DNA of 64,000 bases from Cynocephalus volans (Eukaryota > Chordata > Mammalia > Dermoptera > Cynocephalidae), in the NCBI RefSeq assembly GCF_027409185.1, contig NC_084462.1, positions 27,131,577 to 27,195,576 on the forward strand, given 5' to 3'. A program made the translations under genes and the position numbers. Under the pieces are notes generated by a model. The model saw only the letters and a list, made by a program, of their open reading frames with translations, searched no databases and had not been told where the DNA came from. Within the stretch, counting starts at the first letter, position 1. Every line of letters begins with the position of its first letter. This document shows, one piece after another, positions 11,376-22,500 of this stretch.

Positions 11376-12104
11376 GGAAGGAGTGACAAGTGCCCGCCAT
11401 CCAGGAAGGCGGTAGGCAGGTAAGCCCATGTGTGTGAAAAGAGATGCTGCTGTCCAGTGTTCTCTAAGAGTGGCGAGGTGCCCCAGCACCAGCTCAGAGG
11501 GCAGGATGGATGAAAGCTTGTCAGAGCAGGTGACAGGAGCAAAGTCCCAGGTGGCCTGAGTGAACAAGGCAGCATTTGCTTCAGAGACTCAAGGGTGGAG
11601 TCCTGACAGACACAGAAGGGGGCATTTTGGCCTTAGAAGGATATCCTGTCGCCATGCATGCATGCACCCGGGGGCGTGGGACCCACGTGCCCTGGGTCCT
11701 CCCTCCTGCCTCCTACCATGCGCACCTGAGATCTCCAACTGCGGGCTAGTGTCAGCTCCGCACAAAGCAGGCCCAGGTGCCCTCTCCAGTGACCATGAGG
11801 TGGAGGATGAATGCTCCAGTGTCCCTGCCCCTCAGTGGCAGTAACTTGGTGGTTTGCATCTACAGGTCTCCAAGACCTTGAGCCCCAGCTGTGCACAGTG
11901 GTCACCTACTGGAGAGGGCAGCCTATCCGTACTGGCCACCTCTCCTTCCCTGTCTCACTCCCCCACTCTGCCCTGGGATTGCCTGTCATCTTCTGCCAAA
12001 TAAATGATTTGAGCTCAGATCCTTGCGGCGGTATTTGCTTGTGGGGAACCCAACCCTCGACTCAAGGGAGGAGGGGAGAAGGCCACTCACCAGGGTGTGA
12101 GGAT
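11375..12104. other. Intergenic, nothing recognised
   Basis: About 730 bases with only small overlapping frames on both strands and no recognisable protein or repeat. Confidence 0.45.
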
Positions 12105-12645
12105 GGGTTAGCTTGCTCGGGCTACCATGATGAGATACCATAGCCTGGGTGGCTTCAACAACAGGAAAGTATTCTCTCACAGTTCAAGATCAAGTTGTCC
12201 AGGGCTGGCCCGTGGCTCACTTGGGAGGGTGTGGTGCTGATAACACCGAGGCCGTAGGTTCGGATCCCTATATAGGGATGGCCGGTTGGCTCACTTGGGA
12301 GAGCGTGGTGGTGACAACACCAAGTCAAGGGTTAAGATCCCCTTACCGGTCATCTTTAAAAAAAAAAAAAAAAGATCAAGGTATCAGCAGGACTGCATTC
12401 TCCTGAGGCCTCTCTCCTCACAGAGTAGACAGCCATCTTATCACCAGGTCCTTGCATGGCCTTTTCTTTGTGCTCACGGGTCTCTGGTGTCTCTTCCTCT
12501 TCCTACGACACCAGTCCTATTGGATCAGAGTCCCACCCTTGCTCACCTCTTTAAAGGTCCTATCTCCAAATACAATGACATTGGGGATTAGGGCTTCAAC
12601 ATCTGAATTTTGGGGGTGGGAACACAATCCCATCCATAACAGAGG
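12105..12645 (-). mobile_element. MLT1 LTR, minus strand, split by a SINE
   Basis: Left part 'catagcctgggtggcttcaa' and 'ctcacagttcaagatcaag'; right part 'ctcctgaggcctctctcctc', 'aaaggtcctatctccaaata' and 'cccatccataacag'. This is the antisense MLT1 order. A SINE at 12,195-12,372 interrupts it. Confidence 0.75.
12195..12372 (+). mobile_element. Dimeric tRNA-Ile-derived SINE (CYN-like)
   Basis: Two tRNA-Ile-like units in tandem: 'gtggctcacttgggaggg' then 'ggttggctcacttgggagag'. Each has the 'gtggt..tga.aacacc' anticodon region, and the first has a B-box-like 'ggttcggatcc'. It ends in an A tail. The target duplication 'aagatcaag' is at 12,186-12,194 and 12,373-12,381. The dimer layout matches what is described for colugo CYN elements. 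Confidence 0.8.
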
Positions 12646-13080
12646 GGAACCGGCGGGGAGCAGCCCAGTTAGGGAAGGTAGGCCTACAAAGATGAGCCAG
12701 GCTGTCCAAACCTAGTGCCCATGACAACAGAAGAATGGCTGGCCTGATTCTAGAAGTGTCCAGAGCAGCAGGAATTATAGATGGCAGTTCCTTGGGAACC
12801 ATTCAGGATGGGGGATTCTGAGAGATCCATACAAACACAGTGCGAGCCCAGCCAGCAACCTGGAGGGTACGGGGCAGGGACGTCAGCCATAGGGAAGGGG
12901 CTGGTGGGAACAGAGTGGGATCCAGGGCCACCAGCTGTGCGCTGGCCCCAAGGACATGCTCAAGGCCCTAGCCAGGGGGCCTGGTGCATAAGAACCAGGG
13001 AGGAGGAAGAGTTTAAGCAGAAGCCCATTTATAGACATGCCCCTGGGATGAAGGGACCCCAGTGCTTCATAAACACGGTA
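12645..13080. other. Intergenic, nothing recognised
   Basis: No protein family, RNA gene or repeat could be identified in this stretch. Confidence 0.45.
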
Positions 13081-13310
13081 CAATAATCACTAACCATAAA
13101 GAGAGAAAGTTGATAAAATGGACTACATTAAAATTTGGAGCTTTTATCCATTGGAAGATACCCATAAGAAAGTAGAAAGACAATCTGCCAGGCGGGCAGA
13201 CTGTACTGGGCTGACTAATATTGCCCCAGAATTCGCTGTCTACCCAGAGCCTCAGAATGTGACCTTCTGTGGAAATGGGGTCTCTGCAGATGTAATGATT
13301 TAAGGTAAGA
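13080..13310 (+). mobile_element. L1 fragment followed by an MLT1-like fragment
   Basis: 13,110-13,165 ('aaaatggactacattaaaat') is an L1 ORF2 piece. 13,200-13,310 ('gaatgtgaccttctgtggaa', 'tctctgcagatgtaatga') is a sense MaLR/MLT1-type piece, the reverse of what is seen at 15,190-15,290. Confidence 0.5.
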
Positions 13311-13785
13311 AGAGGTCTCAACTTGGGCTCCCAGGGGCACAAGGCAAACTCCAGAGAGCAAGCCAGGAGTCTGGTAGCTGAGCTGAGTCGAGGACTCCTG
13401 GAAGGGTCAGTGACTTCACTGTTTGGGCCCTGCCAGGTTGAGGAGTCACAGGGTTTGGGAGGAGGCAGCGGGCCTCACTGGGTGGTGGGGGCCCAAAGGA
13501 GAGGCTCTCACTGAAGGAGAGAGTTTTCAGAAGATGGACTCCATTGCCAGGTGCAGGGAAAGGCAGAAGCATCGGGAACAAGCGAGGGCCAACACACACT
13601 AGCCAGTCAGCACTTGTCCTTGAAATGAGAAACATTCTCAACACAAGGGAGAGAGGGAGAGAAAATGAGAAGGTCATGGCTTCCTTAATTGCAGAGTTAT
13701 TTGTTTTCTGTTACTCACTGTAACATTTTTTTCCTCTTCACTAATTTATGGGAAAATAATATACATATAGAAAAGTACCCAAATC
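13310..13785. other. Intergenic, nothing recognised
   Basis: About 475 bases with small frames only. Confidence 0.4.
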
Positions 13786-13952
13786 CTTTTTTTTTTTTTA
13801 AATGACAGGTAAGGGGATCTTAACCCTTGACTTGGTGTTGTCAGCACCACGCTCTCCCAGGTGAGCCACCAGCCATCCCTGTATAGGGATCCGAACCTGC
13901 GGCCTTGGTGTTATCAGCACCACACCCTCCCAAGTGAGCCACGGGTCAGACC
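13786..13952 (-). mobile_element. Dimeric tRNA-Ile-derived SINE (CYN-like), minus strand
   Basis: Poly-T start, then two antisense tRNA-Ile-like units ('ggtgttgtcagcaccacgct' and 'ggtgttatcagcaccacacc') ending 'gtgagccacgggtcagac'. The target duplication 'cccaaatc' is at 13,778-13,785 and 13,953-13,960. Same dimer class as 12,195-12,372. Confidence 0.8.
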
Positions 13953-14287
13953 CCCAAATCTGGAATACAGCCCAGTGAATTTTCATGAGGGTAGAAGGGT
14001 GAACCAGCACCCAGACCAAGGAACAGATCATGTCAGCCTCTCAGAACTCTCCCTGGGCCCCCTTTCAGTCACTGTCCCCAGAGGGTAACTCCTATTCTGA
14101 CTTCCATCATCACAGATTAGTTTTGTTTGTTTGGTACTTTATATATGTGGAATTCCTGCACTATTGCTCTTTCATATCTGGCTTCTTTTCTCCAGCATTG
14201 GCTTGTGTGTAATTATATCTCATTCTCCTTGTGGTATGGTATTATGTTCTGTTCATAAACAACAATTTATTTCCCATTCTACTATTT

Positions 14288-14384
14288 TATTATTTTTTGG
14301 CAGAGGGCGGTATGGGGATCTGAACCCTTGACCTTGGTGTTGTCAGCACCACGTTCTGACCAACTGAGCTAACTGGCCAGCCCT
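14288..14384 (-). mobile_element. Monomeric tRNA-Ile-derived SINE, minus strand
   Basis: Antisense single unit ending 'gagctaactggccagcc', very close to a tRNA-Ile 5' half ('ggccagttagctcagttgg' on the other strand). The target duplication 'ccattctactattt' is at 14,274-14,287 and 14,385-14,398, inside the old L1. Confidence 0.85.
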
Positions 14385-14872
14385 CCATTCTACTATTTAT
14401 GGATGTTTTTTGTAGTTTCCAGTTTGAGGCTGTGATAAATAATGCTGCTTTGAACATTCTTGTACATGTCTTCAGGTGGACATATGTACGCATTTCTGAC
14501 GGGTATGCTAAGAGGGAAATTGCTGTATTATAGAGTATGTGTAGAGTTCAGTTTTAGTAAATACTGCCAATCATTTTCCACTCCCACCAGCATTGTATGT
14601 GTTCCCGTGCATCATATCCTCACTAACATTTGGTTTTTTCCAACTTTTTCATTTTAGCCATTCTGATGGTTGGTGAATACTAGCACGTCGGAGTTTAAGT
14701 TTGCATTTCCCATGTGACTGATAAAATCAAGCTCCTTTTTATTCTCCATGTGGACTTCCTCTTTCGTAAAGTTTTTAGGTCTCACCCATTTTCCCGTTGT
14801 GTTGTCTGTCTTTTTCTTGTTGATTTATGGTGTTACATATCCTGAAAGTCTAATCCTCTTACAGATAGATGC

Positions 14873-15313
14873 TGTATTAGCTTCCTAGGGTTGCCATAAC
14901 AAATTTCCACTAACTGGGTGGTTCAGAACAACAAAAATTTATTCTCTTACAGTTCTGGAGGCCAGAAGTCCAAAATCAAGGTGTTGACAGGGACTTGCTC
15001 CCTCTGAAGGCTCTAGGGGAGGATCCTTCCTGCCTCTTCCTAGCGTCTGGTGGCTCCTGGCAATATTTTGTGTCCCTTGGCTTGTAGATGCTTCACTCCA
15101 ATCTCTGCCTCTGTCTCCACAAGGCCTTCCTCTCTCTGTTTCTGTCTCTTCACATGGCCTTCTTATAAAGACACCTGTCATTGAATTTAGAGCCCACTCT
15201 AATCTAGTATGACCTAGCTAATTACATCTGCAAAGACCCTATTCCCAAATAAGAGCACATTCTGGGGCTCTGGGTGGATGTGAATATGGAGGAATATTAT
15301 ACAACCTAGTACA
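14873..15313 (-). mobile_element. MLT1-type LTR, minus strand, inside L1
   Basis: Starts 'tgtattagcttcctagggtt' and runs through 'acagttctggaggccagaag', 'ttcacatggccttcttataa' and 'ctaattacatctgcaaagac'. Short duplicated 'gatg' flanks fit a MaLR target duplication of 4-5 bp; the L1 reading resumes directly on the right. Confidence 0.7.
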
Positions 15314-15439
15314 GATGTATTGCAAAAATTTTCTTCTACCCTGCAGATCGTCTTTGCACTCTCTTATTGTGTCTTCTAATGAGTAAAAGTTCCAAATTTT
15401 AATATAGTCCAGTTTATCCACTTTCCCCCTTTACAGTTA

Positions 15440-15735
15440 GAGTTTACTGTGTCCTGTTTATGAAACATTTGAGTCCCTGGCAGACGGTAGCTGTTTATTA
15501 GACTCTGACACTGGTGTGTCAGAGGTGGCCAGTAGGATGGTGTGTAGCAGATCAAAGGCATAGTGATTTAGCCTGAAGAAGAAAACACCCTGGGGGCAGA
15601 TGTGACAATGGCTATAGCAGGTGCTGTGGGGGCCCCGCCCTTATCCCTCAGCATTCACTTCTGTAAGCCAAAGGCTGCTCACTGGGGTCACCAATGACTC
15701 TTCTGAGGGCTTTTTTTTTTTTTTTAACCTTATTA
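15440..15735. other. Intergenic, nothing recognised
   Basis: Ends in a T-run at about 15,711-15,725. No tRNA-like body adjoins it, so it was not called a SINE. Confidence 0.4.
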
Positions 15736-16013
15736 CAGAGCACCCTCAGCCTGCTTGTAAGGACCAGCCAATAATGTGAGATGTAGCCTGCAACCCGTGC
15801 CAGGCAGGGAGCAGGGGGGTAACTATCCCAGCTTCCTGCTCCCCCACTTGGGCATGCTCTGAGGCTTGTTTTACACAGTTGCCCAGAACTCCCCAGTGGA
15901 ACTGAGCTTCAGCTCCCCATGGCAGTAGCCTGCTTGATAACTCACCTCACACTGATACCTTCCCTTCCCTGCCCCAATTTCCCCTCATCTACTGGTGTCT
16001 CCTGGAATCACCT
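15735..16013 (+). repeat. Old repeat that hosts the ERV insertion (left part)
   Basis: Ends '...gtgtctcctggaatcacct' at 16,013. The sequence right of the ERV restarts 'tcacctcccaaatgaatta' at 23,115 and ends 'gaggaacccaaactaaaaca'. The two halves read as one older repeat, like that at 6,380-6,800. Confidence 0.5.
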
Positions 16014-16015
16014 TC

Positions 16016-16494
16016 TGTAGGGTAAATGCTGGACATAGCCTTATTCCCCCCTCCCTGTGCATACTAGAGTTCCTCCTCCCCACTGGGAGACTACCCCTGT
16101 CCAAAGTAGTTACCCAAGGAAAGGCACATCCCCTTTGAGATAAACAGGAGGCTGGAGAGAGCAGGGACCCTCAGTAAACGGACAAGGACTCTGGCGCTAG
16201 GAGAATAGAGAATAGATTAATTTATTTTCTCTGCCAGATCTCCCACACACTCTGAGTTATGTGAGCTGAGTGAGGGTCTGCACATAAGCCTGCAAATGAT
16301 TTGCACCCCTACTCTGCTCTGTTAAATATAACTGTTGTATGTACTCTGTAGCAGTGTGGACTTCTGACCAACGGCTGCCTCGGAACCTCTTGTAAATCTA
16401 ATAAACTGATATCTCTACCCACTGAGCCTCTAGGTGATTTCTTTGGAATAGGTAAACACCGCACAAGTGCCCTCTCAGATTTGGGCTCCTGACA
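16016..16494 (+). repeat. 5' LTR of the ERV
   Basis: Begins TGTAGGGTAAATGCTGG and ends 'ggctcctgaca'. It matches the 3' LTR at 22,501-23,114 through 'acccaaggaaaggcacatcc', 'cagatctcccacacactctg' and 'agtgccctctcagatttggg'. AATAAA lies at 16,400-16,405 as R-region polyA signal. No convincing primer-binding site could be named after it. Confidence 0.85.
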
Positions 16495-17950
16495 GGCAGC
16501 AGGGTTTTCTGTAGAAATTCCCATTTAAGTGGCCGTGGGAGAGATGGAGGGGATGGGAGGAATGTCACAGGGAGAAATATCTAGTTGGGCCACTAGTTCC
16601 ATGTGGCTCAATATTGCCAGCTTGGTAGATAGCTGGGGACTGCTTTGTGAGTATGGGGACACTCCCAAAATGCTGGCAGGCCTGCCAGAAGTATTGAAGG
16701 CAGTCGAGGAAAAAGAAGGTATTCAAAGGAAAAAGGAGTAGAAGGCTGTTGCTGCTGCAGTGGCACAGCCTCTCCTCTGGGGGATCAGGTTAGTGACAAG
16801 AAGGAAATTGAGTCAGAAAATCAAGAACAAAGGCTATGGGAAGAATTAAGGTTAGAAAAAGAGGCTCATTTAACTCAGGCTGATAGCAAGGATACTATAG
16901 TGAGTCAGCTGGACTGAGCCATTGACCAGCTGCATGATTTGGCATGTCATTCTGTGAAAATTAAAGGAAAGTGGCTGCTGCGGGCTAAGATCCACGTAGT
17001 AGTTAAAACCCCAGAGTGGAACCCTAGAAAATGGGAGCCCACTTCTGGGACCTAAACCTCACATGAGAAAGCTGAGAATTTTCGAGTGGAGGTAATTAAT
17101 GATGAAGCAGGAAATCTTCAGGCTAGACTGGTAATAATGCAAAAGCTGAAGACAAGGCAAGAATGACCAGAAGGGCAAAATGTCCAAGATTCACCTCCTC
17201 TGCTACAATACATGCAGACAAGCACCTGCCCTTACACTTCAGTGGAGCTGGTAGAACTGCCCACTAAGTTTTGGCAGAAAAGGAGGGAAAGCATTCCTGG
17301 TGGCTGCTACGTTTGTGGGATATGGGGGCAGATGGCATAGTGTTGTCAGGGGAGGAGCTGGCAAAAATGGCATTGGTCACCAATCATTCCTCACTCCAGC
17401 AGCACATTTATGGAGCAGGGAAATATGATAAAAATGCCTCCCTTTTGACTTGGGTCATAGCAGGCTGCCGTGCCGCGTGGCCAGATGAAAGGAACATTCC
17501 AGGAGTGCCCCCTCGGTGATCTATTATGGAAGAGTTGGAAGATTTCCTTAGGGAATTCAGTATGAGATGTGCTATTTACCAAGACGCCCTCCATGGTCCA
17601 GACGTGATGCAATTTACTGGAGGAATGAAAGACAGGGTTATACAGTCAGCTCTCAGTCGCTGCTACGGAACATTGGTATCTGTTCTGTCACCCCTAGTAG
17701 GGCAATAAGTTCAAAGCATGGCGCAAGCTGTAGCCGACCTAGGGGAAACAAATTATATGACTTCCGGAGGGCAGGCTGAGCAGAGGCTGAAGGACTTCAT
17801 GAAGTCACCCTCTATTGGGGGCCTCTTTAGTTCTCCCCAAATGGAGCTGTGTGGTCCTCCAGAGGAGGACAAGACAGGTTTCCTGTTCCTCTGGTTCCAA
17901 GCCTAGGGTTGGGGCCAAGGGATGAAGGAAATGCAAGCTGTCTCTTGTCG
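16495..17950 (+). pseudogene. ERV gag remnant
   Basis: Between the 5' LTR and the protease motif. Only broken frames remain (16,529-16,741; 17,271-17,519; 17,526-17,708; 17,718-17,906). The piece at 17,271-17,708 resembles a capsid region by position and composition. The assignment rests mainly on order within the provirus. Confidence 0.6.
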
Positions 17951-17988
17951 ACTGTAGGCCCCACGTTGAGCTCGCTATATTCTGGTCT

Positions 17989-18261
17989 TTGCAGAACATA
18001 CAAAGGGTGATTGCCTTGGCAGATACAGGATCTCAAAGTACATTGATATACGGGAATCCATCAAAATTCAAGAGGCCGATTATTGGCTATGAGGCCATTA
18101 CAGCTGGGTATGGTGGGCAGTCCATTAAAGTAAGAAAGGTGAAGTTAACTTTAAAGATTGGGTGGCTCCCCGCCAGGGAACATGCTGTGTATATCTCCCC
18201 ATCAGGGAATACCTACTCAGGATTGACACATTGCAAGGTTTGTGTTTGCATACTAGTGTGA
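17989..18261 (+). pseudogene. ERV protease remnant
   Basis: The frame contains the aspartic-protease active-site motif in 'ALADTGSQSTLIYG'. The retroviral protease acts as a homodimer that cleaves the polyproteins. The frame ends early and the following region needs frame changes. Confidence 0.75.
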
Positions 18262-18299
18262 AGGAGTTTTGCCTACAAAAGTAGGGTTGTGAAAGAGGT

Positions 18300-19400
18300 A
18301 CAGAGAGGTAAAACACAGCACCCCCCAGTGCAACTGCCGCCGCCTCTGCAAATAGTGGCAACTAAGCAATATCGGTTGCCAGGTGGTCATAAGGAAATTG
18401 GGGAAACTATACTGGAATTACAGCTAAGGTGAAAATAATACACCCAGCCCATAGTCCATATAAATCCCCTCTGTGACCCGTCCATAAACTAGACAGCACC
18501 TGGAAGATGACTGTGGACTACAGGGAAGCAAATAAGGTAATTCCTCCTTTACATGCAGCTGTACCTAATATTACTGATATTATGGATAACTAGGAACTCA
18601 ATTGGGGACATTTCATGCTGTATTAGACTTAACTAATGCTTTCTTTAGTATTGATATCCATCCAGACAGTCAAGACCAATTTGCCTTCACATGGGAAGGA
18701 TGGCAATGGGTTACCTGAATAGCCTTACCCATCTGCCACAGAATGGTCACAGAAGACTTGGAAAAATGGACGATGCCTCCATCAGCGAGACTATTCCATC
18801 ACATTGATGACATTATGTTGCAGAGAGAACCTCTGCTTCTCTTACAAATTTGGAGGAGGCTACACCATCCCTTATTGCTCACCTACAGAGGAGGAGATGG
18901 GCTGTAAATCAAAACAAGGTCCAGTGACCTGGATTATCTGTCAGATTCTTGGGTGTTATTTGATGAGGTAAGACAAAAGTAATGCCCTTCGTGGTAATAG
19001 ATGAGATTCAGGCATACCCTAGGCCGACTACTGTTAAACAATTACAGGAACTTATGGGGTTGTTAGGATACTGGAGGGTGTTTATTCCCCATTTAGCTCA
19101 AATAGTGAGGCCCCTATACAAGCTAGTAAAGAAGGGAGCACAGTGGGATTGGACTTCTGAGTGCCAAGCCGCTTTCAATTCTGCAAAAGCAGCAGTCGGG
19201 GGCGTGCAAGCATTGGGTGTTCTAAATCCAGTACTGCCCTGTGAATTGGATATAAATATTTCCCAGGAGGGCTATGCTTGGGAGTTATGGCAATGACAGG
19301 GGAAAGCTCTCCTCTCCATAGGGTTTTGATCCCCGACATGGAAAGGAGCAGAGGCCCAATATAGCCCCATAGAACAGCAGTAAGCTGTTTATCAAGCACT
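18300..19400 (+). pseudogene. ERV reverse transcriptase remnant
   Basis: Near 18,793-18,816 the sequence encodes FHHIDDIM, a decayed form of the RT Y-x-D-D active-site box. The frame at 18,982-19,296 contains 'LQELMGLLGYWRVFIPHLAQ', typical of the RT thumb/connection region. Stops and frameshifts are frequent upstream. Confidence 0.8.
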
Positions 19401-19599
19401 GCTAGCCACAGAACCGATCACCAGACAGGCAGTTGTGACAGTGAGAACTGCATCGCTAATTGCTGGATAGATTCATGACATCTCCACGCGACCCTGCAGT
19501 TCCAGTGCTCAGACGACCACAGTGACCAAGTGGCATTCCTACTTGTAACAACTCAGTAATTTATCCACAAGTCCCCTTAGTTATGAACTACAGCAGTTA

Positions 19600-20180
19600 T
19601 TGGGACCCGTCACATTTGTGGACCCAGATGACATGCCTGTTGAACCCACAGTATTGACTCCCTTGCCCATTAAGGTAGGTCTGCCGCTGGTGCCAGGAGA
19701 GGCTTGGTATACTGATAGCTCCTGTCAAGGGCACCCCCCTCAATGGAAAGCCATCACATACCAACTGTCGACTGATACCATCTGGATGGGTGACAGCACA
19801 GGACAAAGCCGACAATGGGTGGAACTGTGAGCTATATGGATGGTGAGAGCCAAAGAGAAAGGCCCAGTAACCATCAGCACTGACAGCTGGGCAGTTTTTA
19901 AGGGTCTCATATTGTGGCTGCTCCAATGGAAAAATCAGGACTTGTTGACTATGAATAAGCCCCTGCGGGGTCAGGACATGTGGCAAGATATATACACTAT
20001 CAGCCAACATAAATCAGTGACTGTGTACCATGTGTCTGGGCGCAACCCTTTGGACAGCCTGGAAAATGACGAGGCCAGCACCCTGGCCCATGTGAGATGG
20101 CTGGAAGAAGCTCCCACCAAAGATGTAGCTGCCTGGTTACACAAGAAAATGAAACACACTGGACAAAAGACACTATAGGA
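19600..20180 (+). pseudogene. ERV RNase H remnant
   Basis: Frames at 19,600-19,830 and 19,840-20,178 include 'WYTDSSCQG', 'ISTDSWAVFKG' and 'HVSGRNPLDSLENDEA'. Their spacing fits the acidic and His-containing boxes of retroviral RNase H. One stop separates the two frames. Confidence 0.75.
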
Positions 20181-20189
20181 AGTGGCCAA

Positions 20190-20995
20190 AGCCTGGGGGC
20201 TGCCGATCCAGTATGCTGACATTGCGATTGCCTGTCAGAACTGTTCTGACTGCATGGGATGACATCCATGTAAGCTTCCTCAAGAGATGGGACAGTTGTG
20301 TAGGGGAGATGCACTCCTGAATTATTGGCAAATAGACTATACAGGGCCGCTCCCCTTATCAGAAGGGTCTTGCTATGCATTAACCTGTTTAGAAACCTGT
20401 ACAGGTATTATGCAAGCTTACCCCAGCAAATGGGCCACCCAGAGAACAACAATCAGAGGACTGGCACAGCTCATGACTGCCTATGGGACCCTTGAAGTCA
20501 CTGAGAGTGATCAAGGCACCCATTTCACCGGGCAACAGGTATAACAATGGGCTGATGCCCATAACATCACTTGACAGTTTCATCTTCCCTGTAATACAAC
20601 TGGAGCAGGCCTCATAGAAAGATACAATGGAATGCTTAAGGGGGCCTTGAAGATGGAACAGCACACCCTGTAGGGGTGGACAACGAGGTTAGCAGAAGCC
20701 CTGTGGACACTGAAGGTGAGGTCCAGATCCCGACGTCCCTCCCCACTGGAGACATTGATGCAGCCTTGGACAGCAGCTGTAAGACTGCACATTAAGACTT
20801 TAGAGACTTCAGAAGACCTCAGTGGGGAAGTGAAAATAACTGGTTGTTGCCAGCCCCTCAAGACATAGTACCTGGAGTGAGTACAGTCCATTGGCCCTGG
20901 AAAATTCAAACCAAACCATGCCGGTGCTTCCTGCTGTCTCCCCAGGCTGAAGGAATAGAAAGGGGGTTAGAGATCTTCCCATCAGTGATAGGATG
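20190..20995 (+). pseudogene. ERV integrase remnant
   Basis: The frame at 20,287-20,544 has 'YWQIDYTGPLP' and 'VTESDQGTHFTGQQV'. Shortly after, around 20,600-20,640, the sequence encodes GLIERYNG. Together these are the D, D and E boxes of the integrase core. An in-frame stop follows the second box. Confidence 0.8.
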
Positions 20996-21008
20996 ATGGG
21001 CAAATACT

Positions 21009-21905
21009 GTGAGATATCACAACCCCACGGACAAGATTATACAGAAAGGGACTATTATTATTTCCCTGTGGAGTTTTCAGGTCCCCCCTCTTTCTCTCTC
21101 TGTCATAGATAAAATAGCCCCTGGACCTGATAGGGCTTGGTATGCTAAGCCGGGGAAGCCCCCTCTTAGTATAACTATATTGTCTCAAGATAAAACTGTC
21201 ACTTGCATGTTACATTATAAACATGACTTACCACTTTTAGTACCTGTTAAACATCTTTCTTATCATCCCTAGCATAACCATGGGGAACACTGATCTTCAA
21301 TGAGCGGCAACTCTGGCCCAAATACATAATAGATCAGCCTGCTGGGTCTGCTCAGAGTTCCCACTATCTGCCATGTCAGGTCTGCCATGAACAATGCAAT
21401 GGCAAATCAGACTGAATGGATTTGGCTGTGAGTGTGGAAAAACCAGAAAACCACTAATCTCACCCAGCACATGATAGGGTATGATGAGACTAAGAAGCAA
21501 ATATTTGCATTAGTTACAGAACGGCTTAACCAAACCCATCCTTTCCTGGGGTATTCAGTATGGGATGGGGTGGGCTGGCTGACTGCAGTGCAAATGCAAT
21601 TCAAAGCACCAGCCACATTCTGCACAGAAAGGTTGAGTCAACAGACAATGAAACCATGCGAGAAGTGGGACAGACCCTCAAAGAATTATGTGTGAATACT
21701 ACCACCCTATAGATACTGAGCCGTGGGAATGGCAAAATCGCTCTGCACAAGCAGGAGCACGTCCTGTGTCCTGGGGTACCCTCTGGGCTTATGGAACATA
21801 TGGATGGCCAGACCTCCCATACAATTGGGCTAGAAGATGTACGTACATGGGGGTGGCCCTATATTCCTGGGAGAGTGCTCACGACCCTTCCCCATTTGCC
21901 TAGCA
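21009..21905 (+). pseudogene. ERV env surface-subunit remnant
   Basis: Two overlapping frames (21,432-21,695 and 21,688-21,903) lie between integrase and the TM subunit. They are Trp-rich with several Asn-x-Ser/Thr sites. No receptor-binding family can be named. Broken by stops and frame changes. Confidence 0.5.
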
Positions 21906-21997
21906 ATTGAGAAGCCTTTTCTGCAAGGCATGGAGTTAGATGCACACCCTGGTGGCTTTATCCTCTTGTAGTTTTTTCTCCACACCTAGGTAATATT

Positions 21998-22471
21998 GTG
22001 ACTGAAAAGGCAGTGGAAGCCCTAGCCAACCACACTGCCAATAGCCTGAATGCTAGTTCTCATGCCATCTGTTTGTTGAGTAACAAAGTCTCCCAAATTA
22101 GAAAAGTAGTGTTGCAAAACAGGTTGGCTCTAGACATGCTTACCACTGCCCAAGGGGGCACCTGTGCCATTATTAAGGCAGAATGTTGTGTGTATATTCC
22201 TGATTTCTCTTACAACATCTCCCTTGCTCTGAAAACTGTGCATACTGCCATTAAGGCTATTGATGCTTTTGCCCATCACCCTTTCTCAGATTGGTTTTCG
22301 TCACTCAGCTCATCCTGGAAAGAGGTCATATTAGGAGTGGTGGTAGTGAAAGGAGTGCTGGTTGTTCAGTACTTGTGGGCTGCAATGCATTTGTGGTATT
22401 TGGGTGCAATGCATAATTCACTATTCCACCTAGGGGACATGTGGAAAACTAATGTGATGCAAAGACTGTGA
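21998..22471 (+). pseudogene. ERV env transmembrane-subunit remnant
   Basis: A 157-codon open stretch, the longest left in env. It contains 'LQNRLALDMLTTAQGG' followed by the CX6CC motif (CAIIKAECC), then a hydrophobic membrane-spanning segment around residues 108-125. It lacks an ATG, a fusion-peptide lead and the SU part, so it is a fragment and not a gene. Confidence 0.75.
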
Positions 22472-22500
22472 GGGTGGAATAGTCGTATGTGGGGGTAGAA

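Larger units (their letters stand above)
14130..15440 (-). mobile_element. Old L1 3' region, minus strand, split by a SINE and an MLT1
   Basis: 'tgctgctttgaacattcttg', 'ttccactcccaccagcattg' and 'cattttagccattctgatgg' are antisense L1 phrases. After the MLT1 the L1 resumes with 'gtattgcaaaaattttcttc' and 'aatatagtccagtttatcca'. Nested pieces are at 14,288-14,384 and 14,873-15,313. Confidence 0.7.

Noticed and set aside
12195-12372. tRNA-Ile gene(s)
   Set aside because: tRNA-like units are dimeric, carry mutations, end in an A tail and are flanked by a target duplication, so they are SINEs.
16495-16520. ERV primer-binding site
   Set aside because: The bases after the 5' LTR do not clearly match a tRNA 3' end, so none was called.
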